From NCBI RefSeq assembly GCF_022605165.1, contig NC_063068.1, positions 5,890,001-5,954,000 on the forward strand: DNA of 64,000 nt, written 5' to 3'. Of the stretch, positions 21,899 through 33,084 are shown in pieces. Under the pieces are notes generated by a model, which did no database searches, was not told the DNA's origin, and was given only the letters and a program-made list of their open reading frames with translations. The stretch's first letter is position 1. The number at the start of each line of letters is the position of its first letter. Source of the stretch: Purpureocillium takamizusanense (Eukaryota > Ascomycota > Sordariomycetes > Hypocreales > Ophiocordycipitaceae). A program made the position numbers and the translations under genes.

Positions 21899-22544
21899 AT
21901 GACGACGAGGAAGATGATTATCCATGGTTCCGTTGAAGAAGCGACAGAATAACGACGACACGAACGACCTTGACAACATCAAGCACCATAACAAACACGG
22001 ACATCCGGACGGGCACGACACACAAACCGCAAAGACAGGATGCAACACGGGAGGCTCAAGCCACATCAGTGGTGCAAGTAAGGGGCTCGAAGAATCAATC
22101 ATGGTCCACTGCCAATTCAAGTCTAACTTGATTTGTAACTGCGGCATCAATAGATTCCAAGCTCTGAGAGACGCATGCCCTCCCTTTCGCCTGTATATAC
22201 ATATATTGGCCCGGCGATCTCGACAACTATGTGCTTCTTCGTCCTCGTCTTTTTATTCTCGTGTCGTCGTTAGGAAAAACTGCGCGCCGTGCCATGTGGT
22301 ATATCTAGCGACGCTCATGTGCCCAAACAACCGCCCTCCTCCCTCCTCACTTAGACGTGTTTCCCAGTAGAACGTGAGGAAGGACCGCACATCGGGACTA
22401 CGCGACCCCTCCACCGGCGACCTTTAATAACACTGGTAACCACCATTCTTCTCATGAGCGACTTGCTGCAATGCGTCTTCGTCGTGCCCGTTGTGATGCC
22501 GCCTATCAGATGGGCCGGCTGTGTCTGACAACCCGGCGGGGATG
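21899..22544. other. Convergent intergenic region
   Basis: This is the 3' flank shared by vps37 (plus) and the unrecognised minus-strand gene. No gene is seen. Confidence 0.4.
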
Positions 22545-23675
22545 TCATAGGATGCTGAAGGGGCTCTTCTTCATATCGGGACTTCTAGGGCTGATGGGAA
22601 GAGCGAAGAGGTCATCCTCTCCATCTGCAGGCCCAGGGTGCGATGACAAAACGCCCTTGACAGCTGCGTCGAGGGACGCGGGCGCTGCGTAGCCGTTGCC
22701 GTTTCCGTTTCCGCGTGCAATGGCAGAAAAAGACGGGACGGCAACGTCGCCCATCTGGGGCAACAGCGTATGGGACGTGACGCCGGCACCCGTAAACGTA
22801 TTGGCTAGTGAGACAGTCGTGGTTAGTTTGTGTACAAGAACAAAAGAGGGCAGGGGAGTCGCCTTGTCGAGGCGGTGGCACCAACCTGTCGGGCTTGGGA
22901 GTAGGTCGGTGGCGGATGTGGCGAGTTTGAGGCCCTTGAGCTTGTCTCCCAGCCGCCCTGGCACCGGTGATCGCGGAGACAGCGGCGCAGATGTCGACGG
23001 GGCCGGGGGTGGGCGGAAGAAGTTGTCAACTATCCACTTCTTTTCGGCCAAGGCCATCTCGAGCCCGACGCTCTCTGCGTTTGCCCGGAGCTCGGCGTCC
23101 ATCTCACGGTCCAGCTCAGACAGGCGCTTCTTGGCCCACAAGGTGTGAAGCACGCCCCGGGCACCGGCATCCGCGTCGAACCCGTCTGGGAAGATGGCGG
23201 GGAGCGGCTTGACCACCAGGCTCGGCCGCCCGGGACGAGCGATGGTTACGGCTGGGGGGATGGAAGCCTCCTGGGGCAGGAGGAAGTAGACTCGGCGACA
23301 GGCGCCAGCGGCGTCCTGATCGGCATCGCGGGCGGGAAGGACGGTCGACTTGCCGGGCCACGACACCTCCCAGGCGGCGGCCGAGTCCAGTGCCGGGCGG
23401 TCCAAGCCGGGCGGAGGGGGCGACGCCGGGTCCGAGTCGGGTTTGGGGGCCGCGGCGGGTCGAGAGCTGGTTACGGTCGTGTTATCGGGCCGGGCAGAGG
23501 CAGAAGCGGAGGCGGAGGCAGAGGAAGAGGCCGATGCAGCAACGTCGCCGGGATGCCACTCAACCATGAGTATCTTGGTGCCCTGTTCACTAAACTCAAA
23601 TCTGGCGAGGTGAGGCGTGTCTATCGCCTCAGCATCGGTGGACAGCGGCCGAGGAGGTTCCGAGGGGGGATCCAT
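22545..23675 (-). CDS. Unrecognised conserved-looking protein
   Basis: The start codon is at 23675-23673. A convincing 81 nt intron (22805-22885; GTTGGT donor, ACTAACC branch site, CACTAG acceptor) is stop-free and a multiple of three. Spliced, the protein has 349 residues. It starts with a region that looks folded (FEFSEQGTKILMVEWHPGD), then a Ser/Ala repeat linker. A second folded-looking segment contains RRVYFLLPQEASIPPAV and a helical run LSELDREMDAELRANAESVG ending in EKKWIVDNFF. The tail is Ser/Pro-rich and finishes SPDMKKSPFSIL. I do not recognise a family, signal peptide or membrane segment. A GGCT repeat sits just upstream of the ATG. It faces the long gene-free region. Confidence 0.75.
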   Translation of the reverse strand: MDPPSEPPRPLSTDAEAIDTPHLARFEFSEQGTKILMVEWHPGDVAASASSSASASASASARPDNTTVTSSRPAAAPKPDSDPASPPPPGLDRPALDSAAAWEVSWPGKSTVLPARDADQDAAGACRRVYFLLPQEASIPPAVTIARPGRPSLVVKPLPAIFPDGFDADAGARGVLHTLWAKKRLSELDREMDAELRANAESVGLEMALAEKKWIVDNFFRPPPAPSTSAPLSPRSPVPGRLGDKLKGLKLATSATDLLPSPTGWCHRLDKATPLPSFVLVHKLTTTVSLANTFTGAGVTSHTLLPQMGDVAVPSFSAIARGNGNGNGYAAPASLDAAVKGVLSSHPGPADGEDDLFALPISPRSPDMKKSPFSIL

Positions 23676-23679
23676 GGTG

Positions 23680-23703
23680 GGCTGGCTGGCTGGCTGGCTG
23701 GCC
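23680..23703. repeat. (GGCT)n tract
   Basis: Five to six GGCT units in tandem lie directly upstream of the start codon at 23675, in the leader of the minus-strand gene. Confidence 0.8.
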
Positions 23704-24182
23704 GCTCGGGGTAGCAGTAGCAGTCGCAGCGCGCGGGCGGCAGTGCGGGAGGGGGTGGGAATTGCTGCTACTCAGGGGTGAGATGGACGGCGAGGCATGG
23801 CGGCGCCAGCAGGCAGGTGTGGGTTTCGCCGCGTCAAAGTTGGATTCGGCTGAATCGCGTCAGACCCGACATTTGTTGTGATAGGGAAAAAAGGGTTTGC
23901 GTCCGTTCGACGAGGATGCGGATGTGCCCCTCATCAGCTCTGGCTGGGCACGCGCGGCGGCGGCGGCGGCGGGGGGGGGAGGGTTGGGATGCTATGATGA
24001 CGGGACGCGGGCAGGAAGAAGCACCGAGTCTCTGAGCTGCTGCTGCTGCTGCTGCGGCGGCGGCGGCGGAGGCCCCTCCCGAGGTGTGTGATTGGAGAGG
24101 ATGGCAGTTAGGCGGGCGGAGGAGGTTTCAGCGAGAGAGTGAGAGAGAGATGGAACCCCTGACCTGCCCTGGCTGGCTCTAG

Positions 24183-24216
24183 ATTGATTGATTGACTGAC
24201 TGACTGATCTGATTCA
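24183..24216. repeat. GATT/GACT tetranucleotide tract
   Basis: Three GATT-type units are followed by three GACT-type units, a degenerating tetranucleotide microsatellite in the gene-free region. Confidence 0.7.
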
Positions 24217-27200
24217 GTGACCGGGATGTGGGCGCTGCACCGATGCTGCATTCGAGTGGACTACGTACTAACCTAAGGTACCTGGGGAGGAGGAGCTTGG
24301 GAAAGGTCTCTTCCCCTTTCCTCTGTTCCTTCATTCTTCTTGTTGCGAATGTACATTCTGTACTTGGCACGGGTGCGTGAACGTGAGCAACGTTCGAGTA
24401 CAGGCGTACCTTGCTTGTCTACCTACCTCAGGAAGTTGCTGCGGGGCAGGTCTAGGTGGACCATTGAGAGCTGCAGTGCATGGCTCCTTCCTCTGCGGAC
24501 TCGGTCAGGCAAGAGGGGAGAGAGAGCACGTAATACACAAGGCGAGGTACCTTGTGCCGTGGCGAGCAGGTATCTTCCATACCAGAGAGTATAGGGGAGT
24601 ACCAGTTAGTTCCTTATCTGTGGCCGCCAAGGCCCCGATTTGCATTGACACGACCCGTGAGGATATCATGTCCGGCATCATCGGCATCCATCTCCTCCCT
24701 TGTCTTCGAGACGGGCAGCACTGTGGAGTGACGGCGGCGACTCACCGGCTTCATCATCATCATTGTCACCATCACCATCATCAGGGCCGGTGCTCATCAC
24801 CTATATTTGGATCGGAGCCTTCCGCACACCCTGTCTGGCTATTGATAGTCGTTGGTACTACCTTTTCGCACTACTGGCGTAGTGCTACTACCTACCTACC
24901 CAATACCCTACCTCACCAAGTAGGTACCACGGCGCATGTTCAGCTGGATCCCTCCGCTGACATACATACATGTTGCCATGAGGGAGGAAACGTCAGGGCA
25001 GCAGGGTGGCGCACAATGTCTGACAACAAGTCTCAGAGGACGCACCACCCCCAAGTCGCTTTGCTTCGGCGCCTCCACCGCCTCCCCCGGTCGGTCCTTT
25101 TTATGGCCCCCCCGTCAGCCCCGTCCGGTGGCTACCACAGGCCCTGCTCGAACGGTTCCCGCCTCTCGTCACGTGAGGGCAAAGTGATGTCGTCGTCGTC
25201 GTTGACGACGCCCGAGATAAGGTGCCGGGAGTCTTCCGCGCTGCGGGCCTCCCGGGCCCAGGGGGACCCCCCCGTTTTCTCAATCAATGCGACTCACAAT
25301 CACCGCTGCGAGCCCGTACGAAATAGCACGAATACAGTATTATCGGCCGGGCGGGCCACCCGGAGTGGATCCGGCCCCGTCTGCGATGCTGCTTGGAAGC
25401 GCCGAGCATGTCGCCGGATAGGCGTCGGCGGGCCGGAGCCGCGGCAGCAGCAGCAGCATCAGCAGATTGCGAAGCTGGCACTGCCCCTCGGCTGGGCATC
25501 GGGACAAGGCAAGGTAGGGCTGCCCGACATTATGCTGCTGCTGCTGCTGTCTTGTCTCGCCTGTCTTGTCTGCCGTTGCTTGTTGCTTGCGAACGGGCTC
25601 TGCCGTGCATGGAGCCATCAGATCGATTCGGCCCTACGCATGGAGGGTCCCGGTGGTCTGTGCCCTGCCTGTCCAGACCGAAGCAGCGGGCATTGCATCG
25701 ATCCATCGTGTTACCAACCAACGGCCCCGTCACGTACAGGAAAGGAATGTGTTCTGTACTTGGTGTTGTTGTACATGTTCATGCTCCCGTTGATAACAAG
25801 GCCGCGTCGCCGAGGTGATTCCATATACTCCCCTAGGAGCTGTCCGCGTGCGACCCACGGAGCGACCGTACGGGCGAGTTGTACCTGCTGGCGACTGACC
25901 ATGACCTCGGCCGATCTGCGTCTCTGCTGGAAAAATAGCTTGGTCACAACACATCACTTTTGTGTGTACGTACACACGCGCGAGACAAGTGCTTGTAGTA
26001 ACGCCATCATTTCCGCACGAGCCATGTCGCGAGTCTCTGTTGTTGGCCCGTGTGTGCGAAACGTGACATGATGAGTGAGGCAGATGTTGCGCATACTCGC
26101 ATCTCGTCGTCACCCACTCCTGCTACGTACGTACCTATATGCATACATACTTATTAGGTACGTACATTACGAACGGCACTAACTACGTATGCAATACGAT
26201 TCACACGCACATACATATGGGACGGGCTCGAATTCTGCCTTGCCCCTGATGACATCGACGGCAACTCCCCTTAAAGAAACCCGAGGGCGTCCGGATGAGC
26301 TGAGGGCCCGCGTGCCAGGCTTGGGCGGAGGCATACCTCTGTAGCCGACAGAAGGCGCCCAGAGTCATGGTTCCCGACGAACGGCATAGGCCAATTTCCC
26401 CCCGCGGATGACGGCGTCATCTGCGTCGAGCTCGGCCACAGGCGCGGTTCAGCCAGACCGCCGAGCCATGATCGTCGTGTACAATGGAATGGAACACGTG
26501 CGGGCGCCTAGGAAGCGCCTCCATGCGATAGACTCTGAGCGAGTGATAGGTCGTTGCTTACACCACGACGGGCGTGGCATCTTGGCAACCCTCCCTCCCC
26601 CCCCTTCGGTGGGCGCTGCCGGGCGTTCTTCCTTGACCACGCTTCTATAGGCAAGGTAGGCACTTTGCCCTCATACTATACCACACGTAGTACAGCACCT
26701 CAACATCTAACACTCGGGACTTTCGACCGGCCCGTTTGGCTGACACGCTGTCATTGCAGCCACCGAGTTGGCCAGCATCTTGTCCTCTCAGCCACACATA
26801 CTTGCGGTACAGTAATGTGCGATGCCCAAAATTGGCGGCGTGGGATCGTCGAGTGTTGTTTCATCAAGGGCACCGCGCGCGTTGTCACGCAGCATGTCAG
26901 GTTGCGTTTCTCTTGAGCATTTTCGACGCGGACCCAGCAGCGGTAGTGGCATTTAGATATCCGTCGTGCCACCAAGTCGACGGTGGCCGACCTAGCACAC
27001 GATACTAGCCGCGTACTCGGGCCCGAAGCGGCCAGATAGGAAGGCAAGGTAGCTAGGGTCGTCATTCTGGCAACACTTGCACGTATCTTTCCAGCTTCCT
27101 TACCTTCTTCTCGACCGGCCTATGCCCGGGTGTACGTACGGGTGCAATTCTGTACCCACGTAAACGGGGAGAGGAGGAGGAGGAGGCATTCAGGGCTGCG

Positions 27201-27588
27201 GCTTCCTTCCCGCGGCTTCGTATGCGGAGATATGGGAGGCATTGACCATGGCGTCGTTCCGTCGGCCGGCTCGGTCGAGGTTGAGGCAGGAGCGGGAAAC
27301 GCATGCTGCGCTGTGCTGTACCGTTGCCACATCACTCGCCCAATAAAGTACCTTGCCTTACGTGTCCCTTCGTGCAGGACAGTGTGCAGCGAGCCTTTTG
27401 CAGCATCAAACTTCCACGTCGGCTCAACGAGGCGGGCGGGCGGGCCCCGAGTCCATTAGGGTTGTCGGGCCGGCTGAAAGTGACAATGTGCGTGCGACGT
27501 CGAGCAGACGAGTCTCGTCGAGATAGACTCAGCAACCGCCGACCACCGACTGCCCAAAGTCAAATCTCTGAAGCCTCGTGGCCGCCGA

Positions 27589-27610
27589 TTTTTTTTTTTT
27601 AAAAAAAAAA
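27589..27610. repeat. T12A10 perfect palindrome
   Basis: Twelve T are followed directly by ten A, an almost fully self-complementary block without spacer. It is isolated within GC-rich flanks. Confidence 0.9.
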
Positions 27611-28330
27611 TAGGCTACCGTCGCAAGCGAGTGTGACTTGACCGACAGCGCCCAGCGCTCGTCACACGAGCACGCCATCTTGTCCCTTGTCCCCAGCGCG
27701 GTAAGCATCTCCCCGCGGCTCGTCGACACCATGGCAGCGGCCAAGTGCGTGGGCCGGCAGTCTCCCGAGGACGGTGGGAGGCGCTCCGCTTGTCCCGCGT
27801 CCTGCTCAAGGTAGGAAAAGCCTTGAGCCTATGTCGGCCCGGCAAGGAACTGGTCAAGCAGGGCAGGTGGCCAGGTCAAGCGGCAGATGCGAGGAGGGCG
27901 TGCGTGCCTGGACTACTACCACTACTAGGATGAAGTATGTTAGAATGTAATAAGTTGGGTAGGGATTGTCGACGGGGAACGATTGAGCCGCACGCAGCCC
28001 TCGCAGGCGCCGCCGGCAGTTTCGAGCCATGCCAGAGGCAGCGGCAGCAGCAGCGGTGCCTCGTCCGGGACATGGCCGCGATGGCCGTACGAGGAGTTGA
28101 TGGCGATCTGCGAAATGTGCCGACGTGCCCGTCCGTGTGCCGTCCGGTCGTCTCGCATGCGTTTAAGACGGGGACGTGATGACCGTAGCTTGCGTCAGAG
28201 CAGGCAAGGAAAGATGTGGAGGTCCGTCCAGTGGGTGTCGCGGATCGGCGTCGACGACACTCGGAGGCAGAACGACCGGAGTAGCGCCGTGGGTGTGGCT
28301 TGCCGCGTCTGCCTTTTGCCTTTGCCTGCT

Positions 28331-28364
28331 TGCGTGTGCGTGCGTGCGTGCGTGCGTGCGTGTA
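28331..28364. repeat. (GTGC)n microsatellite
   Basis: Seven to eight tandem GTGC/TGCG units lie in the gene-free region. Confidence 0.85.
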
Positions 28365-29173
28365 GCCCCTCCTCCGCTTTCCTTGTTCCCCTCTCGCTGC
28401 CCTTAGTACCATGTCATATCTCGCAGTTTCGACTACGGCGCAGTCCATGACCATTTTGCAAAAGGCCGTATTGTGGTCGATGGTACGAAAGTACGTAGGT
28501 AGCGGAGACGCGAGAACGAGCGCCAACAAACATCTCGAGAGCCACGGCCCAGCACGTCTTAATTTTCCAGGCCAGAGCAGGGGTCTGAACCACCAGTGGG
28601 CTCGAGCTTCCCGGTGCCTGCCAAGCGTCCTCCCCGCCATGCCTTGTAATGCGACATTGGGTCGAATGATTCGACAGATGAAGTGCCGGGAGACAAATCA
28701 GTCAGGGCGGCGAGCTGAAACGCAACGCACAAAAGCGATGTTCCGTTTGGGCCGCTTCCCCGGCCCGTCGATGGTGCCGTAATAAACCTCAAAGCAATGC
28801 TGAACCTAAGATTGATCTCCCTTGGTGAGTGCGCGCGGGGGCCCTGCACTCATAGCCACGTCCTGATTGACGGCGTGTCTGGCGGCGGGCAACGATGCGG
28901 CCGAGACAAGCCGCAGGAACAGCGCCCGCCCCGTGATGGTGCGTCGTGTCGTGTCTTGGATGCTTGGGTAATGTGTTTGGCTGAGGATGGAGAGTTCGAT
29001 GCGATTGACCACTGGGGCGCGACGATCACGGTACGGTGATGCAATGACGCCGGGCGGGTGGTAAGCTTCCATTCCCCGTTCCTTGACGTTTAGGGGGGAG
29101 GGGCCTTCCGTCGGTTACGGACACACGAAACAGGACACCAGCCCACGGCGCTCTTCACCTAATACTGCACGGC

Positions 29174-29193
29174 ACTGTACTGTTCGGTACAGT
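29174..29193. repeat. Short inverted repeat
   Basis: A 7 bp arm ACTGTAC and its complement GTACAGT flank a 6 nt loop TGTTCG. The arms contain the GTAC core that recurs across the intergenic regions. Function is unknown. Confidence 0.6.
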
Positions 29194-30637
29194 AAGCAGG
29201 CCAAAGCACACTCAGTACGGACAGTGCTGTAGTTAGTTACGGCACGGGATGGCACAGTCGCCATACATCGACAACATAAGATACGTACCTGTATGGCATC
29301 TCACCGCGGCCCCCCTTCGGCTAAATCCACCTCGTGGCCAGCCACCAGCAGCAGCGGCTCTGGCCAAGCCGGGGATCTGGCATCGTGTGGAGGCCGTGGC
29401 GGCCCTACTGTGCGGGCCGCTCAATTGCGTGGTCTCGCCGCTGGGGCGTCGCCGACGATGCGATACCTTGTGGAGCGAGCGTGGCAGGCCTGAAGCCTGG
29501 CCTGGGCTTGCGCCTTCGTCTGGGGTCGGCTCCAGACCCGGAAACGCCGTGTGCGTGGCTGTCGTGGGCGGATGGACGGGGGGGATGGCCGGGGCGGCAG
29601 AGGGTTGGCCTGTCCGGCAGGGCGGGGCGCCCTCCCCCTCCCCTACCTATGAGCCTGTCATCTGTGAGGCCAGGCCGTGGCTGGCTGCCATGAGAGGACG
29701 CAGCACCCGATAGCCCGATGGCGCTGGTCTGCTTTGGGAGATTCCGCAAATGAGGCCGAGCCCAATCTTTTTGGGTGGGAGCATCAAATGGCGACAGTGC
29801 GGCCCCGCTGCACACACCGTGGCTATCTCGGGGCGACTGGCACCCTCAACTACTACTAGTATCCACTGCCAAGCCTGCCCTGCCATGCCCGATGCCAAGG
29901 GCCAGCCGCCTGCGGCATCCACCCACTCACTGGACCGACCCGTGGGGGGACGACCTCACCCCAGCAAGCCCAGGTAGGTAGGTAGGTACCCGGGGTCTGA
30001 CCACGACGACGACGACGCCGCCGCCGCCGCTGCCAGGCAGGTGGCCACTGAAGAAGGGTGGCTTCGCCCACCGGGTCCCGGGACGACCTCGGGCGCTGAA
30101 ACCCGAACCGAACGCTTTCAATGGGTCGCGCCGCCCCCTCCCATCCTCGCTCGTATCTTTTTCGACAGCGGCTTGAGCGGGTAGGCCACTGGCGCGATCC
30201 ATCGCAATCGCTGACGGCCCTGAAGCCCGCCCACCAGGTGCACCCCAGTTGGCCGCCGTCGTCGCGTCGAACCCCCCCCCCCCTCTCCCGGGCGCCGCCC
30301 CGGAGACACTGGCAGCAGCCCAGCCCTGCCCAAGCCAGGCAGGCGCCCCCCCCTCTCCCCCGGGGTCGAACTTTTGCGGCGACACCACCCGCCCGCGTCT
30401 ATCGGGGCTGCCTGTCACCGTCACCACGGACTGGCGCACAGTGGGCTGCAGTGGACACAGTGGAAAAGGGCACATTCTTGGTCCCCTCTCCACTATTACG
30501 CCGGCCAAACGGCCGTTTCGACGAACCAGCGTCGCCGCTGCCACAAGAGCGCCGCGCTGCCCATCCGCTCTCCATTCCCGTCGGCCCTCCGCCGCCTCCC
30601 TTCCCTGCCCTGCCCTTGCCTGGTCCACCCATTCCCA

Positions 30638-30712
30638 TCCCATCCCCCATCCATCCATCCATCCACCCGTCCATCGTCCATCCATCCATCCATCCACCCA
30701 TCCGTCTCTCTC
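30638..30712. repeat. (CCAT)n imperfect tract
   Basis: Repeated CCAT/CCAC/CCGT tetranucleotides occur in the pyrimidine-rich region upstream of the F-box gene. They create spurious long frames on both strands. Confidence 0.8.
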
Positions 30713-31395
30713 TCCATCCCATCCCGCCGTGGTGGCTCGTCTTCCCCCAATCCGACCGTCCATCCACCAACAATCCCGTCTCGCCGCATCTTCTCGCTCA
30801 GGTCGCCCGCCCTCGCCGTCGTTTCTGCTCGCCCGCTGCCAACGGCAATCTGCGCCCTGGTTTCTCACGCGATCGTCTCTCCCCTTTTCCGTCCCGTGCC
30901 TGCGACCGACAGACGCTGCCGCCAACCACATCCCGCTCTCGCTCTCACCTCCTCACCCTCCAGCGGCATCATCGTCGCAGCCTCTCAGCACTCACCACGA
31001 CCCTGCGAAGTTGCTCCACATCGACCGCACAATCGCGCTTCAGTCTGCGACACCCGGCGCGGTAATCAGTTCATCTGCATTGCACCGTTACATCAACCGG
31101 CACCATCTTGACTCAAGGCGATACGAGGCCGTCGCCCACGAGACCACCTCACGCCTATCTCGATTCGCCTCAGAGCGCATCTGGCGAACGACCTCAATCT
31201 TCCCGGCCCCGGGCCCGACCGCCACCGAAACCGTCCGTTCGCATCTCGCCATGTTCAGCCTGCTTTGTTCGCCCAGCGCCGGTCAATAGAGTCGCTTCTC
31301 TCCGGGGCTGCCGCCCGTCGTCGACGATAGCCGGATAACGACCTCACTTGTCGCTCGCTGCTCTTTTCCTATCCCTTCTCCCCGCCTCGCCAACC

Positions 31396-33084
31396 ATGGC
31401 TGAACATCGCCCCGCCACCGCCATGGACCCCCCTCATATCACGGAGTTCGCTTCAGAGCGGTACTTCGAAAAGCTCAGCCAGCTCAATGCTAGCCAACAG
31501 CTCCATCACCATCATGAGCCGACAGAAGGCTCCGCCGCCACCGTCTCCTCGTCCTCGACATTTATTCTGCCGCTGCGTGAATCGAGGCACGCCGAGGCCG
31601 ATGTTTCCAGACTGGTCGAGACAAAGCGGGACAAGAGCCGTTTCTTCAGTATACGGCGCAAAGTGAGCCATTTGCACACGAAAGTTCATAGTCTGGAGTC
31701 TGAGCCTGTCGCTCTCCCTCAGACTAGAGCATCCACTGAATCGATACGAAAAAGGTTTGAACCGGCCCTGCAGACCCCAGCTAATCTTCCAAACGCCAAT
31801 CGCTTACGTTTTGTTCTTATCAGTGCCCCCTTCGATCAACTTTTCCTTGCGATGCCCAACGAACTTCAGGTTCAGATAATATCAACACTACCCTTGACTG
31901 ACGTTCTCAATCTCCGACTCGCCTCAAAATCATGGCATGCGTTAATCACATTAAACGAAGCCCCGATTGTGCGGTACCACCTCGACAACCACATTCCCGC
32001 CTACGCGCTCCGACTCTATCCTATATCCGACAACAGCGAATTTACTTTCCACTATCTTTGCAGCCTCTGGCACCGATTGCACGTTGCCGCCAAACTGGCA
32101 TATCTCATGTGCGAATGGATCACCAAGGACATATTCCTTCGACAATCAGAATCACAGCGAGCGGCATTCGCGCCTCAACACGAACGAATGCGCAGGCGCC
32201 TCATACCGCTACTTTTCACTGTGTTTCATTTTTTCGAGACGTATCGAAAGCTCCACCTCAAGCACCTCGCCGAACATGGGGGGCAGGGTCTGCAGCGAGA
32301 GCCGTACACCATCAATCCGATCGAGAGGGAGATCATGGGCATGTACGATGACCGAACCCTTTTGAGAGTCCACGAGGTTTTCCCTCTGGTCATATCTTCC
32401 TTTTGCCGCCGCTTGCGGCCGCCGACGTACGTCGGTAGGGTCGAACGATCTATTCGAGGCTACCTACGAGAACGCCCGTCTGACGATGTCCATGTGGCCA
32501 TCCTGTGCATTGGCGGTTTGCGACAGGTGGAGAGACTTTGGGAGATCAAGGGATATAACAGCCGACGAGCCGCCGTTGATTCTTGGTATCACGGGCTCAC
32601 CAAAGATTACGGGGCCGATGCGCCTTCCAAGTCACGCCTCGGTCTGAAAGGGTTCAGCCGGAAAAAGTCGACGAGCGGCGACCGACCAGTTGGACGGTTC
32701 TCTTTCAGTGAGGGGACCAGCAAGGTTCGAAGCCCTACGGGCTCAATCGATGCTACCAACGCTGGCTGCTATTTCGACCCAAATTGGGTATTTAACACAA
32801 GTCTCTCGGCCGATGTCCCCATGGCGCAGCTTGGCAAGGAAAAGGCCCAAAGCCTGCTCAACGATTTGCCAGTCCTCCAGCAAATTTGGCTGACCACTGC
32901 CGAAGCCACCATTCTCGATCGTGGCATCGTTCCGAGGACGCAAGACATTAAGCGCAACCAGCAGGTCATGCTCGACCTCATCCGCGAGGATGGCATCGAT
33001 GAGGAGGACGAGTGGTGGTACGGGCGAAACATACCAGAATCAGTCCGGCCTCCCGCAAGCGCCACAGATGAAGATGCCGACTAA
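31396..33084 (+). CDS. F-box protein, unknown substrate
   Basis: The first ATG of the frame is 31396, giving an intronless 562-residue protein; a second ATG at 31423 is possible. Residues 1-150 are Ser/Thr/His-rich with a basic patch (KRDKSRFFSIRRKV). An F-box lies at about residues 150-195 (LAMPNELQVQIISTLPLTDV, then LNLRLASKSWHALI). The following 350 residues look helical, with conserved-looking Trp/Tyr/His motifs such as RLHVAAKLAYLMCEWITKD and EDEWWYGRNIPESVRPP near the C-terminus. Inferred role: Skp1-binding adaptor in an SCF ubiquitin ligase. It has no known repeat substrate-binding domain. Its very long upstream region suggests complex regulation, but that is inference. Confidence 0.85.
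   Translation: MAEHRPATAMDPPHITEFASERYFEKLSQLNASQQLHHHHEPTEGSAATVSSSSTFILPLRESRHAEADVSRLVETKRDKSRFFSIRRKVSHLHTKVHSLESEPVALPQTRASTESIRKRFEPALQTPANLPNANRLRFVLISAPFDQLFLAMPNELQVQIISTLPLTDVLNLRLASKSWHALITLNEAPIVRYHLDNHIPAYALRLYPISDNSEFTFHYLCSLWHRLHVAAKLAYLMCEWITKDIFLRQSESQRAAFAPQHERMRRRLIPLLFTVFHFFETYRKLHLKHLAEHGGQGLQREPYTINPIEREIMGMYDDRTLLRVHEVFPLVISSFCRRLRPPTYVGRVERSIRGYLRERPSDDVHVAILCIGGLRQVERLWEIKGYNSRRAAVDSWYHGLTKDYGADAPSKSRLGLKGFSRKKSTSGDRPVGRFSFSEGTSKVRSPTGSIDATNAGCYFDPNWVFNTSLSADVPMAQLGKEKAQSLLNDLPVLQQIWLTTAEATILDRGIVPRTQDIKRNQQVMLDLIREDGIDEEDEWWYGRNIPESVRPPASATDEDAD

Larger units (their letters stand above)
23676..31395. other. 7.7 kb gene-free divergent intergenic region
   Basis: No gene is supportable between the start codons of the unrecognised minus-strand gene and the F-box gene. 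Open frames occur (the longest without a stop is 24377-26071), but they have no ATG near their start, cross simple repeats and show no family resemblance. The sequence is GC-rich with C-runs, CCAT, GTGC, CTG and GATT/GACT repeats. It also has a T12A10 palindrome and many GGTACC, GTACCT and TACGTA elements. The right-hand 1 kb is strongly pyrimidine-rich, like a long fungal 5' leader. Confidence 0.6.

Noticed and set aside
20708..22150. 480-codon minus-strand frame across vps37
   Set aside because: It is antisense to vps37 exons and its intron, with composition set by GC-rich third positions. It shows no family resemblance, while the plus strand has a recognisable Mod_r domain.
27876..28640. 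254-codon minus-strand frame in the gene-free region
   Set aside because: It crosses the GTGC microsatellite, giving Thr-His-Ala-Arg repeats, is Arg-rich throughout, and has no recognisable domain.
30121..31289. Three overlapping plus-strand frames of 245-346 codons and a 334-codon minus-strand frame upstream of the F-box gene
   Set aside because: They arise from CCAT and C/T-rich repeats. All frames are open at once and encode Pro/Ser/His or Trp/Met/Asp/Gly repeats; a long leader or promoter is the simpler reading.
23676..31395. RIP-mutated transposon relic or secondary-metabolite gene cluster
   Set aside because: The region is GC-rich without TpA excess by eye. No terminal repeats, integrase, transposase, PKS, NRPS or P450 fragments are visible.
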